Source: Pantoea sp. Lij88
GTDB lineage: Bacteria; Pseudomonadota; Gammaproteobacteria; Enterobacterales; Enterobacteriaceae
NCBI RefSeq assembly: GCF_030062155.1
Contig: NZ_CP118267.1
Span: 62,001-126,000, forward strand
Direction of reading: 5' to 3'
DNA length: 64,000 nucleotides
Positions 1 to 9,034 of this stretch are shown here, piece after piece; within the stretch, counting starts at the first letter, position 1, and each line of letters begins with the position of its first letter. The notes under the pieces are model-generated. The model saw only the letters and a program-made list of their open reading frames with translations, ran no database searches and was not told the DNA's origin. The position numbers and the translations under genes were made by a program.

Positions 1-1
1 G

Positions 2-88
2 GTGACGCGAGTGGAAGATGAGGCAAAAGAGTTACTGGGTTTCTGCGTCTTTGGTGTCAAACTGAGCAGCCGTGATGGCAATAACTAA
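2..88 (+). CDS. C-terminal end of an unidentified protein (partial)
   Basis: An open frame enters from the left edge and stops at TAA 86-88. Only about 28 residues are visible, ending VKLSSRDGNN. It faces the convergent acetyltransferase gene 16 bases further on. Too little remains to name a family; that this is coding rests only on the open frame and position. Confidence 0.4.
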   Translation: MTRVEDEAKELLGFCVFGVKLSSRDGNN

Positions 89-104
89 CGTTGATACAGC
101 CGCC

Positions 105-641
105 TCACCCAGTTTTCTGATGCCATTCATCATGGCTCAGCGTAAACAGCATGCTTGCCGGGGCATTTTCCACATCATGAATATCCTGAACATGCCGGAG
201 TCCGGCTTTGATCAGAACGTTTTGTGAAGCCAGGTGATTCGCTCTCACGACGGCAGATATCTCTGGCAGTTTTAACGCATCAAATCCGTAACTGACGGCA
301 TAGTTTGCAAACTCCGTCGCCAGCCCTTTTCCCCAGGCTTCAGTAGAAAACCGATAACCCAGATTGTTGATTGTGATATCGGCAAAATGTCTGATGCTCA
401 ACCCGCCAAAACCGATGACTCTGTCAGGATTTTCCCGGAGCGAGATAGCCCAGGTGCCGAAACCATGGGATTTCCAGTGGCTGAGCGCGCGTGACAGAAC
501 AGCCTGAGAATGGTGAATATCCGGATGCGGACCGGCGGGATTGAACGTATTCGTCGCAGGATCGCCATAGATTCTGAAAAGATCATCGGCATCTGATGGC
601 GTGACCGGGCGTATAAACAACCGCAGAGTGTCTGGCTGCAA
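105..641 (-). CDS. GNAT N-acetyltransferase, RimJ/RimL type
   Basis: A 178-residue protein with the layout of the RimJ/RimL branch of GNAT acetyltransferases, which move an acetyl group from acetyl-CoA to an amino group on a protein or small molecule. It opens with the typical LRLFIRPVTPSDADDLF strand-helix. A core GFGGLSIR strand follows, then the acetyl-CoA loop EAWGKGLATE (about residues 102-111), then the SQNVLIKAGL helix near residue 140 that supports the cofactor. Length is normal for the family. The substrate cannot be read from the sequence. It is transcribed alone, convergent with the gene fragment at the left edge. Confidence 0.85.
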   Translation of the reverse strand: MQPDTLRLFIRPVTPSDADDLFRIYGDPATNTFNPAGPHPDIHHSQAVLSRALSHWKSHGFGTWAISLRENPDRVIGFGGLSIRHFADITINNLGYRFSTEAWGKGLATEFANYAVSYGFDALKLPEISAVVRANHLASQNVLIKAGLRHVQDIHDVENAPASMLFTLSHDEWHQKTG

Positions 642-964
642 AGGAAGCTCCTGAATTTGATTTAATATTCCAACCCGGATGTTTTATCGCGTTAACCGAC
701 GCACGTCACGACATTAATTTCTCGCCTGACCAGCCTGTTGGCAACGCGACATCCATAATTTCATCGGACTTCAGACCCGGTAAGTCAAATTAATCGACAC
801 TCCTGCTGTTCTGCAATAATAGTCCTTACACCGCCCCGCAACACCTGAAGACAGCCTGCCCATAATGACTTAAGTCAATCTGAAAAATATTGCCTATCCG
901 GCTGAAGATATCGTGATTTTTGTCGAAAATATGACGAGAGAATAAGAATAAAACGGAAGCAGTA
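642..964. other. Intergenic region, no gene seen
   Basis: About 320 bases between the acetyltransferase start and the first small forward ORF. It must contain the acetyltransferase promoter and any promoter for the small ORFs. I see no convincing ORF, repeat or structured RNA in it. Confidence 0.5.
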
Positions 965-1156
965 ATGAAAGGAATTCTACCCTGCCTGTCAGGACAACAT
1001 CAATTTATTAAGGGGCCTTGCGGCACTGGAACCACTATGAATCGCACTATTTCAGAAATAAGTCACTTCCGGGATTTGCCTTACCGCATCACGGGGAGGC
1101 CGCATGTTGATATTCTCCTGCCGGCGTGGACTTTCAACAACAAGGTAAATGGCTAA
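965..1156 (+). CDS. Small hypothetical ORF (63 aa), doubtful
   Basis: A 63-codon frame preceded by GGAAG eight bases before the ATG. Its stop overlaps the next start as TAATG (1154-1158), the usual sign of translational coupling, and this is the main argument that it is real. The protein has no motif, signal peptide or membrane segment that I recognise. It could instead be a leader region for the next gene. Confidence 0.3.
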   Translation: MKGILPCLSGQHQFIKGPCGTGTTMNRTISEISHFRDLPYRITGRPHVDILLPAWTFNNKVNG

Positions 1157-1404
1157 TGAGCATCGTTTATATCCCTGCCCTTATCCCACTGCTTATGAAA
1201 AAAGAGAACGAGAAAGGAAGCCCGCTAACAGAGGATGAAGTCAGCCGCATCCGGGATAATGCCACCTGTATCGAAGTGCCACGTGATGTTGCCTTCACAA
1301 TGGCCGAATGCCGGGGTTATTTTGATATCAATCCTGAACGTTGCTGGCCGGAATGGAGCGCCTACCGGAGTAAGAATTTGCTGTCTGCTGCGGACAACGC
1401 ATAA
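1156..1404 (+). CDS. Small conserved-looking hypothetical protein (82 aa)
   Basis: Reading from the ATG at 1156 gives 82 residues; the frame also runs back to 1126, but 1156 overlaps the preceding stop as TAATG and is preferred. A short hydrophobic start (IVYIPALIPLLM) is followed by a hydrophilic body with LTEDEVSRIRDNA and CRGYFDINPERCWPEWSAYR. The aromatic-rich WPEWSAYR end and good codon use suggest a real small protein. I do not recognise a family. It precedes a TetR regulator on the same strand by about 160 bases. Confidence 0.5.
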   Translation: MSIVYIPALIPLLMKKENEKGSPLTEDEVSRIRDNATCIEVPRDVAFTMAECRGYFDINPERCWPEWSAYRSKNLLSAADNA

Positions 1405-1563
1405 CGGCTTCGCTCAGAAGCTCTGCACCTTACGCTTCAGCAGCCGGTCTCAGTTCAGGGAATGCCATGCTATGGCGTCACGCCTGGCCGGATCGGATCT
1501 GCGACGTATAGCCATGCAGCGCAAAAGGCGGTAAAGTAATATTTTTATATTGTGAGTATTATC

Positions 1564-2127
1564 ATGAACCGTAGTGAAGAGATCCTTGAAGCAGCAGAAT
1601 ATTGCATGCGACAGAAAGGCTTTAATCAGACCTCGGTTCAGAGTATTGCACGACAGGCAAATGTCAGCGTTGGCCTTATTTACAAATATTATAAAAATAA
1701 AGAAGCGATTATCGAAGCACTGGTAAAAGACGTTGTGCAACGAATGATTAATTTACTGAAAGATGATCTCGACAATCTTGCTCATACCGGGAAAGTGACA
1801 CATTCTGCGCACGACGTTGTGTCAATCGAAGTTGAACAAAGTATTGTACTGCTCATTGATATCTCTGCAGAAGCCACACGTAATGAAGGTATTCGGCAGA
1901 TTATTTATGATGCCTGGCAGGCACTGAAAGAGAATTTCATTACTCAGGAACAGGCGCTGAATCCAGCACTGAATGCTGAGATCATTCAGACGCGCCTCTA
2001 TGTCATGTCACTCATCATCGATGGCATGACGATTCGCCGCTGTATGAAACAACGAGAAATCGATGGCAGCTTTATGACCTTCCTGGATGCCATCAGCCAC
2101 GACATTAATCAGCACAGTGTCGCGTAA
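1564..2127 (+). CDS. TetR/AcrR-family transcriptional regulator
   Basis: A 187-residue TetR-type repressor. The N-terminal helix-turn-helix is clear: ILEAAEYCMRQKGFNQTSVQSI, then the recognition helix region VSVGLIYKYYKNKEAIIEAL at about residues 35-55. The rest is the variable ligand-binding and dimerisation domain, so the inducer is unknown. The frame extends to a GTG at 1552, but ATG 1564 gives the standard MNRSEEIL start; neither has a strong ribosome-binding site. It converges with a second TetR gene one base away (2127/2129). Its target is not evident; the small genes just upstream are one possibility. Confidence 0.85.
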   Translation: MNRSEEILEAAEYCMRQKGFNQTSVQSIARQANVSVGLIYKYYKNKEAIIEALVKDVVQRMINLLKDDLDNLAHTGKVTHSAHDVVSIEVEQSIVLLIDISAEATRNEGIRQIIYDAWQALKENFITQEQALNPALNAEIIQTRLYVMSLIIDGMTIRRCMKQREIDGSFMTFLDAISHDINQHSVA

Positions 2128-2128
2128 C

Positions 2129-2710
2129 TCAGGAAAACAGATGCCCTGTGAGGGTGCTGTTGATTCGCGCTAACTCCTGCTGATCCAGGTGTTTATCCCC
2201 GAACGTACGACAGGCCACCCCATCGACCAGCATCAGCAAAAACTGAATACGGTCACTTCGTTGTTGAGCACCCGCTTCGGGCATGTGTTGCTGAAATACG
2301 CGATCCAGTTCCGCAATAAGCCGGTATTCTTCCTGCGCAAGCAACTCGCGTACGGATTTATTACGTGATGCCTCCGAATACATTTCAAGCAGCAAGCAGC
2401 GATCCCTGAATGACCACGCCTGCCAGAATTCAGACTCCGTATCAATAATCTCTGACGTGCTGATTTTTAATTGAAAGTTTGTTACTAAAAACAGCCGCCA
2501 GCTTTCGGCGATAATTTTTATGGTTTCACTGACAATTAATTCTTTGCTGCTGAAGTAGCGATAAATCTGACCTGCGCCTAAACCTGATTCATGACTGATA
2601 TCGGCCATACTTGCACCATGAAAGCCGGAGCGACTGAAACAGTTTTTCGCCGCCGAAATGATCTGCTGCTGACGCTGCGCCTGGAAATCATCATTTGCTG
2701 ACTTACTCAA
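2129..2710 (-). CDS. TetR/AcrR-family regulator, likely repressor of the RND efflux operon
   Basis: A 193-residue TetR-family protein. The DNA-binding domain reads IISAAKNCFSRSGFHGAS then GLGAGQIYRYFSSKELIV. The start codon appears to be TTG (2708-2710), supported by AGGAG about five bases upstream. It lies directly downstream of the RND efflux operon on the same strand, about 210 bases after the outer-membrane channel gene. TetR repressors next to RND pumps usually control them, so it is the best candidate to bind the palindrome at 8680-8693. That link is inference. Confidence 0.85.
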   Translation of the reverse strand: MSKSANDDFQAQRQQQIISAAKNCFSRSGFHGASMADISHESGLGAGQIYRYFSSKELIVSETIKIIAESWRLFLVTNFQLKISTSEIIDTESEFWQAWSFRDRCLLLEMYSEASRNKSVRELLAQEEYRLIAELDRVFQQHMPEAGAQQRSDRIQFLLMLVDGVACRTFGDKHLDQQELARINSTLTGHLFS

Positions 2711-2892
2711 AGAAACTCCTGATAACTGACCGCAATATCATCGTTATATTTTAATGATTGGTATGGTACCCGAGGCAGGAGTGGGAGGGAATATTTGCCT
2801 TACCTTCTGACGGTCATGTCCGGCTCATAGCTCCCAACACCCGGTAGTGTATGCATCATTCAGGCGCGGCATGTTGCAGCGCTTTAGCGGGA

Positions 2893-2918
2893 ATGCGCAC
2901 GCACACCGGCGTGCGCAT
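2893..2918 (-). terminator. Stem-loop after the RND efflux operon
   Basis: A perfect 10-base stem (ATGCGCACGC / GCGTGCGCAT) with a six-base loop lies just beyond the stop of the outer-membrane channel gene. There is no strong T run, so it is either a weak terminator or an mRNA 3'-end stabiliser. Confidence 0.5.
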
Positions 2919-2923
2919 CCGGA

Positions 2924-4357
2924 CTACATTTTCAGTTCCGATTCCGGCAGCGCCGTACCGCCGCCCAGCACCTTGTAAAAAGTATTGAGGTTCTGATAGT
3001 AGGCCTGCTCAACGCTGACCAGACTGGTTCGGGCAGTGTAGAGCGTTCGCTGTGCGGTTAAGGCATTGAGATAAGTGTCCACACCACGCTGATAGCGCAG
3101 CTCCGCCAGATGATAATAGGTCTGTGAAGCCGCGACATTGTTACGCTGACTGGTCAGCTGGTCATTAATGGTGCCTTTACGCGCCAGCGCATCGGCGACT
3201 TCCTGAAACGCCGTCTGCACCGACTTCTCATACACCGCCACGTAATACTCTTTTTGCGCTTTGGTGTAGTTCAGGTAAGAGATGTTGTAGCCCCCTTTAA
3301 AGATCGGCAGCGAGATGCTGGGCGCAAATGACCATATTCCCACCCCGTTTTTGAACAGTGAAGAGAGATCGGCACTGCCAACGCCACCGCTTGCCGTCAG
3401 CGAAATACTCGGGAAGAAGTTTGCCCGTGCTGCACCGATATTGGCATTCGCCGCCTTCAGATTGTGTTCAGCCTGCAGGACATCAGGACGATTATTCAGG
3501 GCTTCTGATGACACCCCCGCTGGCACCTCTCGCAACGCCTGCCCCAGAGACTCAATGTTTTTTGGCAGCAGATTTTCAGGCACGCTTTTACCCACCACCA
3601 GGTCCAGTGCATTCTTATCCTGCGCCACGCTGGTGGTATAGCTGGCGACATCCGCCTGCGCAGAGTGCCAGGTGGTTTCTGCAGACGCGACATCCACCAT
3701 GGATGCGACGCCGTTCTGCAGCCGTTTGCGCGTGACCTCCAGTGACTGCCGCGCACTCTCTGCCGTCTCCTTCGCAATCTCCAGATTGCTGCGATCGGCT
3801 GCCAGCTGTAACCAGTAATCTGTAGTGTTATAGAGCAACGTCAGGCGCGTGCTTCGCGCACCTTCCAGCGTGCCCAGGTAGGTTTCGAACTGCTGGCGGG
3901 ACAGGCTCTGATTTTTACCGAACAGGTCCAGCTCGAATGAACTGACACTGCCCTCCGCAGAGTAACTGTTGCCCAGCGCGGTCTGATTGCCCTCTCCCGT
4001 CAGCGCTCGTGAGCGAGTGCCACTCACATCGGCACTCAGTGAAGGGAAGAGATTCGATCGCTGCTCGCCATACTGCGCATGTGCAGATTTCACACTCGCG
4101 ACGGCTTCACGCAAATCGCGGCTGTTATCCAGCGCCATGGCCACCACCTGCCGAAGCTGCGGATCCTGCACATACGCCTGCCAGCTGATATCGCGATAGT
4201 TCGTCGCATTCGGTTGCAGGTTGCGATAAGCCTCACCGGCCGGGGTTGCGGCAACGACGGTATTATCAGGACGTGCATAATGCGGATCGAGCGAAACGCA
4301 GCCCGCAAGGAAACCGGGCAAAAACAGTGCTAAAAGTTTTGCAGACGACATAGTCAT
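2924..4357 (-). CDS. RND efflux outer-membrane channel lipoprotein (NodT/OprM family)
   Basis: A 477-residue TolC-like outer-membrane factor that forms the exit duct of a tripartite pump. The N-terminus is a lipoprotein signal with lipobox LAGC (Cys20), followed by DPHYARPD, typical of the OprM/NodT group. The body has the two homologous long-helix repeats of the family, with signatures SFELDLFGKNQS and later FFPSISLTASGG, and ends near VLGGGTALPESELKM. Length is normal. Its start overlaps the pump gene stop at 4357, so adaptor, pump and channel form one operon. The transported compounds cannot be deduced. Confidence 0.92.
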   Translation of the reverse strand: MTMSSAKLLALFLPGFLAGCVSLDPHYARPDNTVVAATPAGEAYRNLQPNATNYRDISWQAYVQDPQLRQVVAMALDNSRDLREAVASVKSAHAQYGEQRSNLFPSLSADVSGTRSRALTGEGNQTALGNSYSAEGSVSSFELDLFGKNQSLSRQQFETYLGTLEGARSTRLTLLYNTTDYWLQLAADRSNLEIAKETAESARQSLEVTRKRLQNGVASMVDVASAETTWHSAQADVASYTTSVAQDKNALDLVVGKSVPENLLPKNIESLGQALREVPAGVSSEALNNRPDVLQAEHNLKAANANIGAARANFFPSISLTASGGVGSADLSSLFKNGVGIWSFAPSISLPIFKGGYNISYLNYTKAQKEYYVAVYEKSVQTAFQEVADALARKGTINDQLTSQRNNVAASQTYYHLAELRYQRGVDTYLNALTAQRTLYTARTSLVSVEQAYYQNLNTFYKVLGGGTALPESELKM

Positions 4358-7300
4358 TATTTTTCCACCTTCGCTGCGGATTCATCAGACGCTGTTTCGT
4401 CATGTGGTTTCGCCGGGAACAGACGGCGGACCAGCACAAAGAACAGAGGGACTAAGAAGATGGCCAGCAGGGTCGCCGTTAAGGTACCGCCGATAATACC
4501 GGTACCGATGGCGATGCGGCTGTTCGCGCCAGCGCCGGTAGAGATTGCCAGCGGCAATACCCCAGCGGTAAATGCCAGCGAGGTCATGATGATGGGACGT
4601 AAACGCATCGTTGCTGCATGCGTTGCCGCACTGATCAGGCTCTCCCCCTTGCGATATCGCTCTTCAGCAAATTCCACGATCAGAATGGCGTTCTTCGCCG
4701 ACAATCCGATAATGGTGAGCAGCGCGACCTGGAAATAGACGTCGTTTTCCAGTCCCCGCAGCGTAACCGCCAGTAACGAACCGATAACACCCAAAGGCAC
4801 AACCATCATGACCGAAAAGGGCACTGACCAGCTCTCATACAGCGCGGCAAGACACAGGAACACCACAATCAGTGAGATGGCATACAGCGACATTGCCTGG
4901 TTGCCCGAGAGTTTCTCCTGATAAGAGAGCCCACTCCACGCGAAGGTGTTGCCAGCGGGCAACTTCGCCGCCAGTTTTTCCATGGCGGTGATGGCGTCCC
5001 CGGAGCTCTTCCCGGAGGCAGCCGACCCTTCAATTTCGTAAGATGCCAGACCGTTATAACGTGACAGAACATCCGGACCATACGCCCAGTTCATTGAGGC
5101 AAAGGATGAGAACGGCACCATGGTGGTGTTATTGCTGCTATCCGTGCCGCGCACATACCACTGATCGATATCTTCAGGCTTGCTGCGGAACTGCTGCTCA
5201 CCCTGCATGTAGACTTTTTTCACACGACCACGATCGGTGAAGTCATTGACGTAGTTGCCACCAATCGCGGCACTCAGAGTGCTGTTGATATCGCTGATGG
5301 TCAGACCCAGCGACTGCGCCTTGGCGTCATCAATCGTGACATCCAGCTGCGGCAGGCTCGGCAGTGAGTTGGCGCGCACGGCACTCAGAGCGGGATCGCT
5401 ATTCGCTTCTGCAATCAGCTGATCGCGCATTTTAAGCAGTTCGTCACGGCTGGTCGCACCGCGTGCCTGCAGTTCAAACGTGAAGCCATTCGACTGACCC
5501 AGCCCGGAAACCGGCGGCGGCGTCAGAACAAAAATCTGCGCATCGCGAATGCCCGACAAGGCTCCCATTGCGCGGCCTGCAATGGCATCCGCACTGTTCT
5601 CGCTGCCTTTGCGCTCACTCCAGTTCTTCAGCGCGATAAAGCCAATACCGGCGTTCTGGCCATTCCCGGCGAAACTAAAGCCGTTCACCAGCATGCTGAC
5701 GTTAACGTTCGCTTTCTCCTGGGTGGCAAAGTACTGCTGAACCTGGCGACGCACTTCACGCGTCCGGTTTTCCGTGGCACCCGGGGCCAGCTGATACTGC
5801 ACCATGATGTAACCCTGATCTTCGGTCGGCAGGAAGCCCGTCGGTAGCCGCATATAGAGCACCGCACAACCTATCAGCAGCACGCCATATAAGAGCAGAT
5901 AACGCACTGAACGGTTTGCCACATGACCAACCCCCTTCTGATAACGAGCCTGGACACGTTCATAGCTGCGGTTGAACCAGCCAAAGAAGCCTTTGCTGCC
6001 GCTTTCGTGATTATGCGGTTTGAGGAGCGTCGCACAGAGTGCGGGGGTCAGCGTCAGCGCCACAATAACCGACAGCACCATCGAGGAAACAATGGTGATC
6101 GAGAACTGACGATAGATCACACCGGTTGATCCGCTGAAAAAGGTCATCGGCAGGAACACCGCTGAGAGCACCATCGCGATACCAATCAGTGCGCCGGTAA
6201 TCTCCTTCATCGATTTTTCCGTGGCCTGACGCGGTGGCAATCCCTCTTCGCGCATGACGCGTTCGACGTTTTCAACGACGACGATCGCATCATCGACCAG
6301 TAAACCGATGGCGAGCACCATACCGAACATGGTCAGGGTGTTAATTGAATAGCCAAAAAGGGATAACACGCCGAAGGTCCCCAGCAACACGACCGGGACA
6401 GCAATCGCCGGGATTAACGTCGTACGGATGTTTTGCAGGAACACAAACATCACAATGACCACTAAAATCACGGCTTCGATGAGCGTTTTCACCACTTCTT
6501 CAATCGAGATTTTGACGAAGTCGGTGCTGTCGAGCGGATAGGCGATCTCATAGCCCGCAGGCATGCTGCTGCGGAACTCATTAATTTTCGCTTTTACCTG
6601 CTCTGCGGTGGAGAGCGCGTTGGCACCTGACGCCAGCTGCACGGCAATACCGGATGCCGGATGACCGTTCGCCAGCACGTTGGAACTGTAATCCTCATCG
6701 CCCATTTCAACGCGTGCGACATCACTCAGCCGCACGACTGAACCATCTGTCTGGCTTTTCAGCACAATATTGCGGAACTGTTCAGGCGTTTGCAGTCGGG
6801 AACGCGAGCGGACAGTTGCCACCAGCTGTTGCTCTTTGCTGGCAGGCTGTGCCCCCAGTTGTCCCGAGGAGACCTGGGTATTCTGACTTTCAAGCGCCGT
6901 AGTGACATCGGAAGGCATCAGCGAATAAGCTGCCAGCCTGACGGGATTGAGCCAGATACGCATCGCATATTCAGCCCCGAACACCTGCACGCTCCCGACG
7001 CCGGGAACACGCGCCAGGCTGTCTTCCATGTTACTCACCATATAGTCAGCGACATCGGATGAGCTGCTTTTATTGGTTTTATCGTACAGCGCAAGAATCA
7101 GCAGAAAGTCACTTTGCGCTTTCTGCACCGTCACACCCTGTGAGGTAACGGCGGTCGGCAGGCGACTCTCCGCCTGCTGAACCTTGTTCTGCACCTGAAC
7201 CTGCGCGATATCGGGATCGGTCCCCTGTTTAAAGGTCACCGTGATTTTCACCTGCCCGGTGGATGCGGTGCTGCTGGCATCAAAATAGAGCAGACCATCC

Positions 7301-7518
7301 AGCCCGGTAAGCTGCTGTTCAATGACCTGAGTCACGCTGCTCTCCAGCGTTTCGGCAGAGGCGCCGGTGTAGGTTGCCTGGATGCTGATTTGCGGCGGGG
7401 CGACATCGGGATACTGCGCCACCGGCAGGCTGTTAATGCTCAGAATGCCAAACATCATGATGCCGAGGGCGATGACCCAGGCGAAAACCGGACGACGAAT
7501 AAAGAACTGAGCCAGCAT
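4357..7518 (-). CDS. RND multidrug efflux pump, HAE1 (AcrB/MexB) family
   Basis: A 1053-residue inner-membrane proton/drug antiporter of the hydrophobe/amphiphile exporter branch. It starts with FFIRRPVFAWVIAL, the conserved first transmembrane helix. The TM4 motif GLLVDDAIVVVENVER carries the paired aspartates of the proton relay. Two large periplasmic loops and twelve predicted membrane spans follow the family layout, and length matches AcrB (1049). The C-terminal tail is charged. It is flanked by its adaptor (one base away) and its outer-membrane channel (one-base overlap), so the window encodes a self-contained tripartite pump. The substrate range is unknown. Confidence 0.95.
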   Translation of the reverse strand: MLAQFFIRRPVFAWVIALGIMMFGILSINSLPVAQYPDVAPPQISIQATYTGASAETLESSVTQVIEQQLTGLDGLLYFDASSTASTGQVKITVTFKQGTDPDIAQVQVQNKVQQAESRLPTAVTSQGVTVQKAQSDFLLILALYDKTNKSSSSDVADYMVSNMEDSLARVPGVGSVQVFGAEYAMRIWLNPVRLAAYSLMPSDVTTALESQNTQVSSGQLGAQPASKEQQLVATVRSRSRLQTPEQFRNIVLKSQTDGSVVRLSDVARVEMGDEDYSSNVLANGHPASGIAVQLASGANALSTAEQVKAKINEFRSSMPAGYEIAYPLDSTDFVKISIEEVVKTLIEAVILVVIVMFVFLQNIRTTLIPAIAVPVVLLGTFGVLSLFGYSINTLTMFGMVLAIGLLVDDAIVVVENVERVMREEGLPPRQATEKSMKEITGALIGIAMVLSAVFLPMTFFSGSTGVIYRQFSITIVSSMVLSVIVALTLTPALCATLLKPHNHESGSKGFFGWFNRSYERVQARYQKGVGHVANRSVRYLLLYGVLLIGCAVLYMRLPTGFLPTEDQGYIMVQYQLAPGATENRTREVRRQVQQYFATQEKANVNVSMLVNGFSFAGNGQNAGIGFIALKNWSERKGSENSADAIAGRAMGALSGIRDAQIFVLTPPPVSGLGQSNGFTFELQARGATSRDELLKMRDQLIAEANSDPALSAVRANSLPSLPQLDVTIDDAKAQSLGLTISDINSTLSAAIGGNYVNDFTDRGRVKKVYMQGEQQFRSKPEDIDQWYVRGTDSSNNTTMVPFSSFASMNWAYGPDVLSRYNGLASYEIEGSAASGKSSGDAITAMEKLAAKLPAGNTFAWSGLSYQEKLSGNQAMSLYAISLIVVFLCLAALYESWSVPFSVMMVVPLGVIGSLLAVTLRGLENDVYFQVALLTIIGLSAKNAILIVEFAEERYRKGESLISAATHAATMRLRPIIMTSLAFTAGVLPLAISTGAGANSRIAIGTGIIGGTLTATLLAIFLVPLFFVLVRRLFPAKPHDETASDESAAKVEK

Positions 7519-7519
7519 A

Positions 7520-8668
7520 TTATTTGCCCTCGCCGGTCGTGGCTTGACTGTCTGGCGTCACCTCAACAGCTTTGACGCGCATGCCAGGCTGCACTTTCGC
7601 GGTTCCTTCAACAATCAGCCTGTCACCACGACTGAGCCCTGAGGTGATCAGCCATTTGTTGCCAATCACGCGATCGGCCACGACATCCCGGCTTTCAACT
7701 TTGCTCTGGTCATCCACCACCAGCGCAGTGGCATTGCCTTTCGCATCACGGGTAATCCCCTGCTGCGGCGCCAGGATGGCATCGCTTTTCACGCCATTGG
7801 TGACACTGGCACGCACATACATGCCAGGCAGAAGTTCATGCTGCGGATTCGGGAAGATCGCGCGCAGCGTGACTGTCCCGGTCGCTTCATCGACGGCGAC
7901 TTCGGTCAGCTCCAGCTTGCCGGGATGGTCATAGGCGGTGCCATCTTCGAGGTTCACCGTCACCGGGACGGCATCGGTATTCTGCTGCAGCGAGGCCTGC
8001 TGGCGCTTCAGTTTCAGCAGTTGCACACTGGATTGGGTGAGGTCGACATAGATGGGATCAAGGGCGCGAATCGTAGCCAGCGCAGTGGTCTGACTGGCTG
8101 TGACCAGTGCACCCGGCGTCACCGAGGAGATTCCGATGCGGCCACTGATAGGGGCTTTTATCTGGGTGTAATTCAGGTTAATACGGGCACTTTCAACGCT
8201 CGCGCGGTACTGATCGACCGAGGCGACATTCTGCTGATACGTTGCCTGCGCATCATCGGCATCCTGCCGTGACACACCATTCTCTTTAACCAGCGCCGCA
8301 TAGCGTTCGGCTTTTAATTTGCTGCTTTTCACCAGCGCCTGCGCATTTTTAAGCTGCGCTACGGCTTGATCGTAACTGGCCTGATAGCTGGCAGGATCGA
8401 TTTGATAAAGTACCTGCCCGGCTCTAACTTCATCGCCCTCAGTAAACAGCCGTTTCTGGATAATGCCATCCACCTGTGGCCTGACATCTGACGTCATACT
8501 GCCCGTTACCCGCCCGGCCAGTTGGCTATCCAGCGTCACAGATTGGGTTTGTAGTGTTTTTACACCCACCTCTGTCGTCATGTTTGCCTCTGGCTGATGA
8601 CTGCCTTGATCACAGGCCGCCACAACCATCACGATTCCGGCGATCATACTGCGTTGAAAGTTTCTCAT
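7520..8668 (-). CDS. RND efflux periplasmic adaptor lipoprotein (AcrA/MexA family)
   Basis: A membrane-fusion protein of 382 residues linking pump and channel. The mature protein begins at a lipobox Cys (VAAC). Next come a split lipoyl domain (VRPQVDGIIQKRLFTEGDEV and ISGRIGISSVTPGALV), a coiled-coil hairpin between them, and the beta-barrel and membrane-proximal domains. The frame is open to an upstream ATG at 8690-8692, but that codon lies inside a perfect palindrome. The ATG at 8666-8668 has AGGGTG six bases upstream and gives a proper lipoprotein signal, so I chose it. It is the first gene of the efflux operon. Confidence 0.92.
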   Translation of the reverse strand: MRNFQRSMIAGIVMVVAACDQGSHQPEANMTTEVGVKTLQTQSVTLDSQLAGRVTGSMTSDVRPQVDGIIQKRLFTEGDEVRAGQVLYQIDPASYQASYDQAVAQLKNAQALVKSSKLKAERYAALVKENGVSRQDADDAQATYQQNVASVDQYRASVESARINLNYTQIKAPISGRIGISSVTPGALVTASQTTALATIRALDPIYVDLTQSSVQLLKLKRQQASLQQNTDAVPVTVNLEDGTAYDHPGKLELTEVAVDEATGTVTLRAIFPNPQHELLPGMYVRASVTNGVKSDAILAPQQGITRDAKGNATALVVDDQSKVESRDVVADRVIGNKWLITSGLSRGDRLIVEGTAKVQPGMRVKAVEVTPDSQATTGEGK

Positions 8669-8679
8669 AGACACCCTGT

Positions 8680-8693
8680 AATGAACGTTCATT
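8680..8693. promoter_or_regulatory. Palindromic operator in the leader of the RND efflux operon
   Basis: AATGAACGTTCATT is a perfect 14-base palindrome just upstream of the adaptor's ribosome-binding site. Position and symmetry fit a TetR-family operator, with the TetR gene downstream of the pump the natural candidate. It also contains an ATG that could mislead gene finders. Confidence 0.6.
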
Positions 8694-9034
8694 CTCAGAT
8701 GGCAGTCTAATAAATCAGCAACAGAATGTATGTCAGCAAAACGAAAAGAAGGGTGTCTGAAAATAAAAACTATCGGGGTGTGACAGTAGAATCACACTTC
8801 ATCATGGAAGAGAGGGCCTGAATAATATTGACCGCACAAAACAGGGGCATTACATCAGGAACAGTAAAATTTATTTTACTGAATGGCAGTGCTTCATCCC
8901 CTTAGTCAGGATGGAAATTTGCCTTTCAAAAGTTGGATTTACTCACCCAACAACCTCAAAGTTAATCACTGTACCTGAGAGTCATCCTGACAACGGGTAT
9001 AAGAATCGTGATGCCAGTAAGTAACCTGTTTTAA
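8694..9034. other. Efflux operon promoter region and IclR gene 3' flank
   Basis: About 340 AT-rich bases between the efflux operon leader and the stop of the IclR gene. The leftward efflux promoter must lie here. On that strand TATTAG-like and TTGCTG-like elements are visible but poorly spaced, so I do not call a promoter. No convincing ORF. Confidence 0.45.

Noticed and set aside
8669..8692. Upstream ATG of the efflux adaptor
   Set aside because: It lies inside a perfect palindrome and has no good ribosome-binding site; the internal ATG at 8668 has AGGGTG and a lipoprotein signal.
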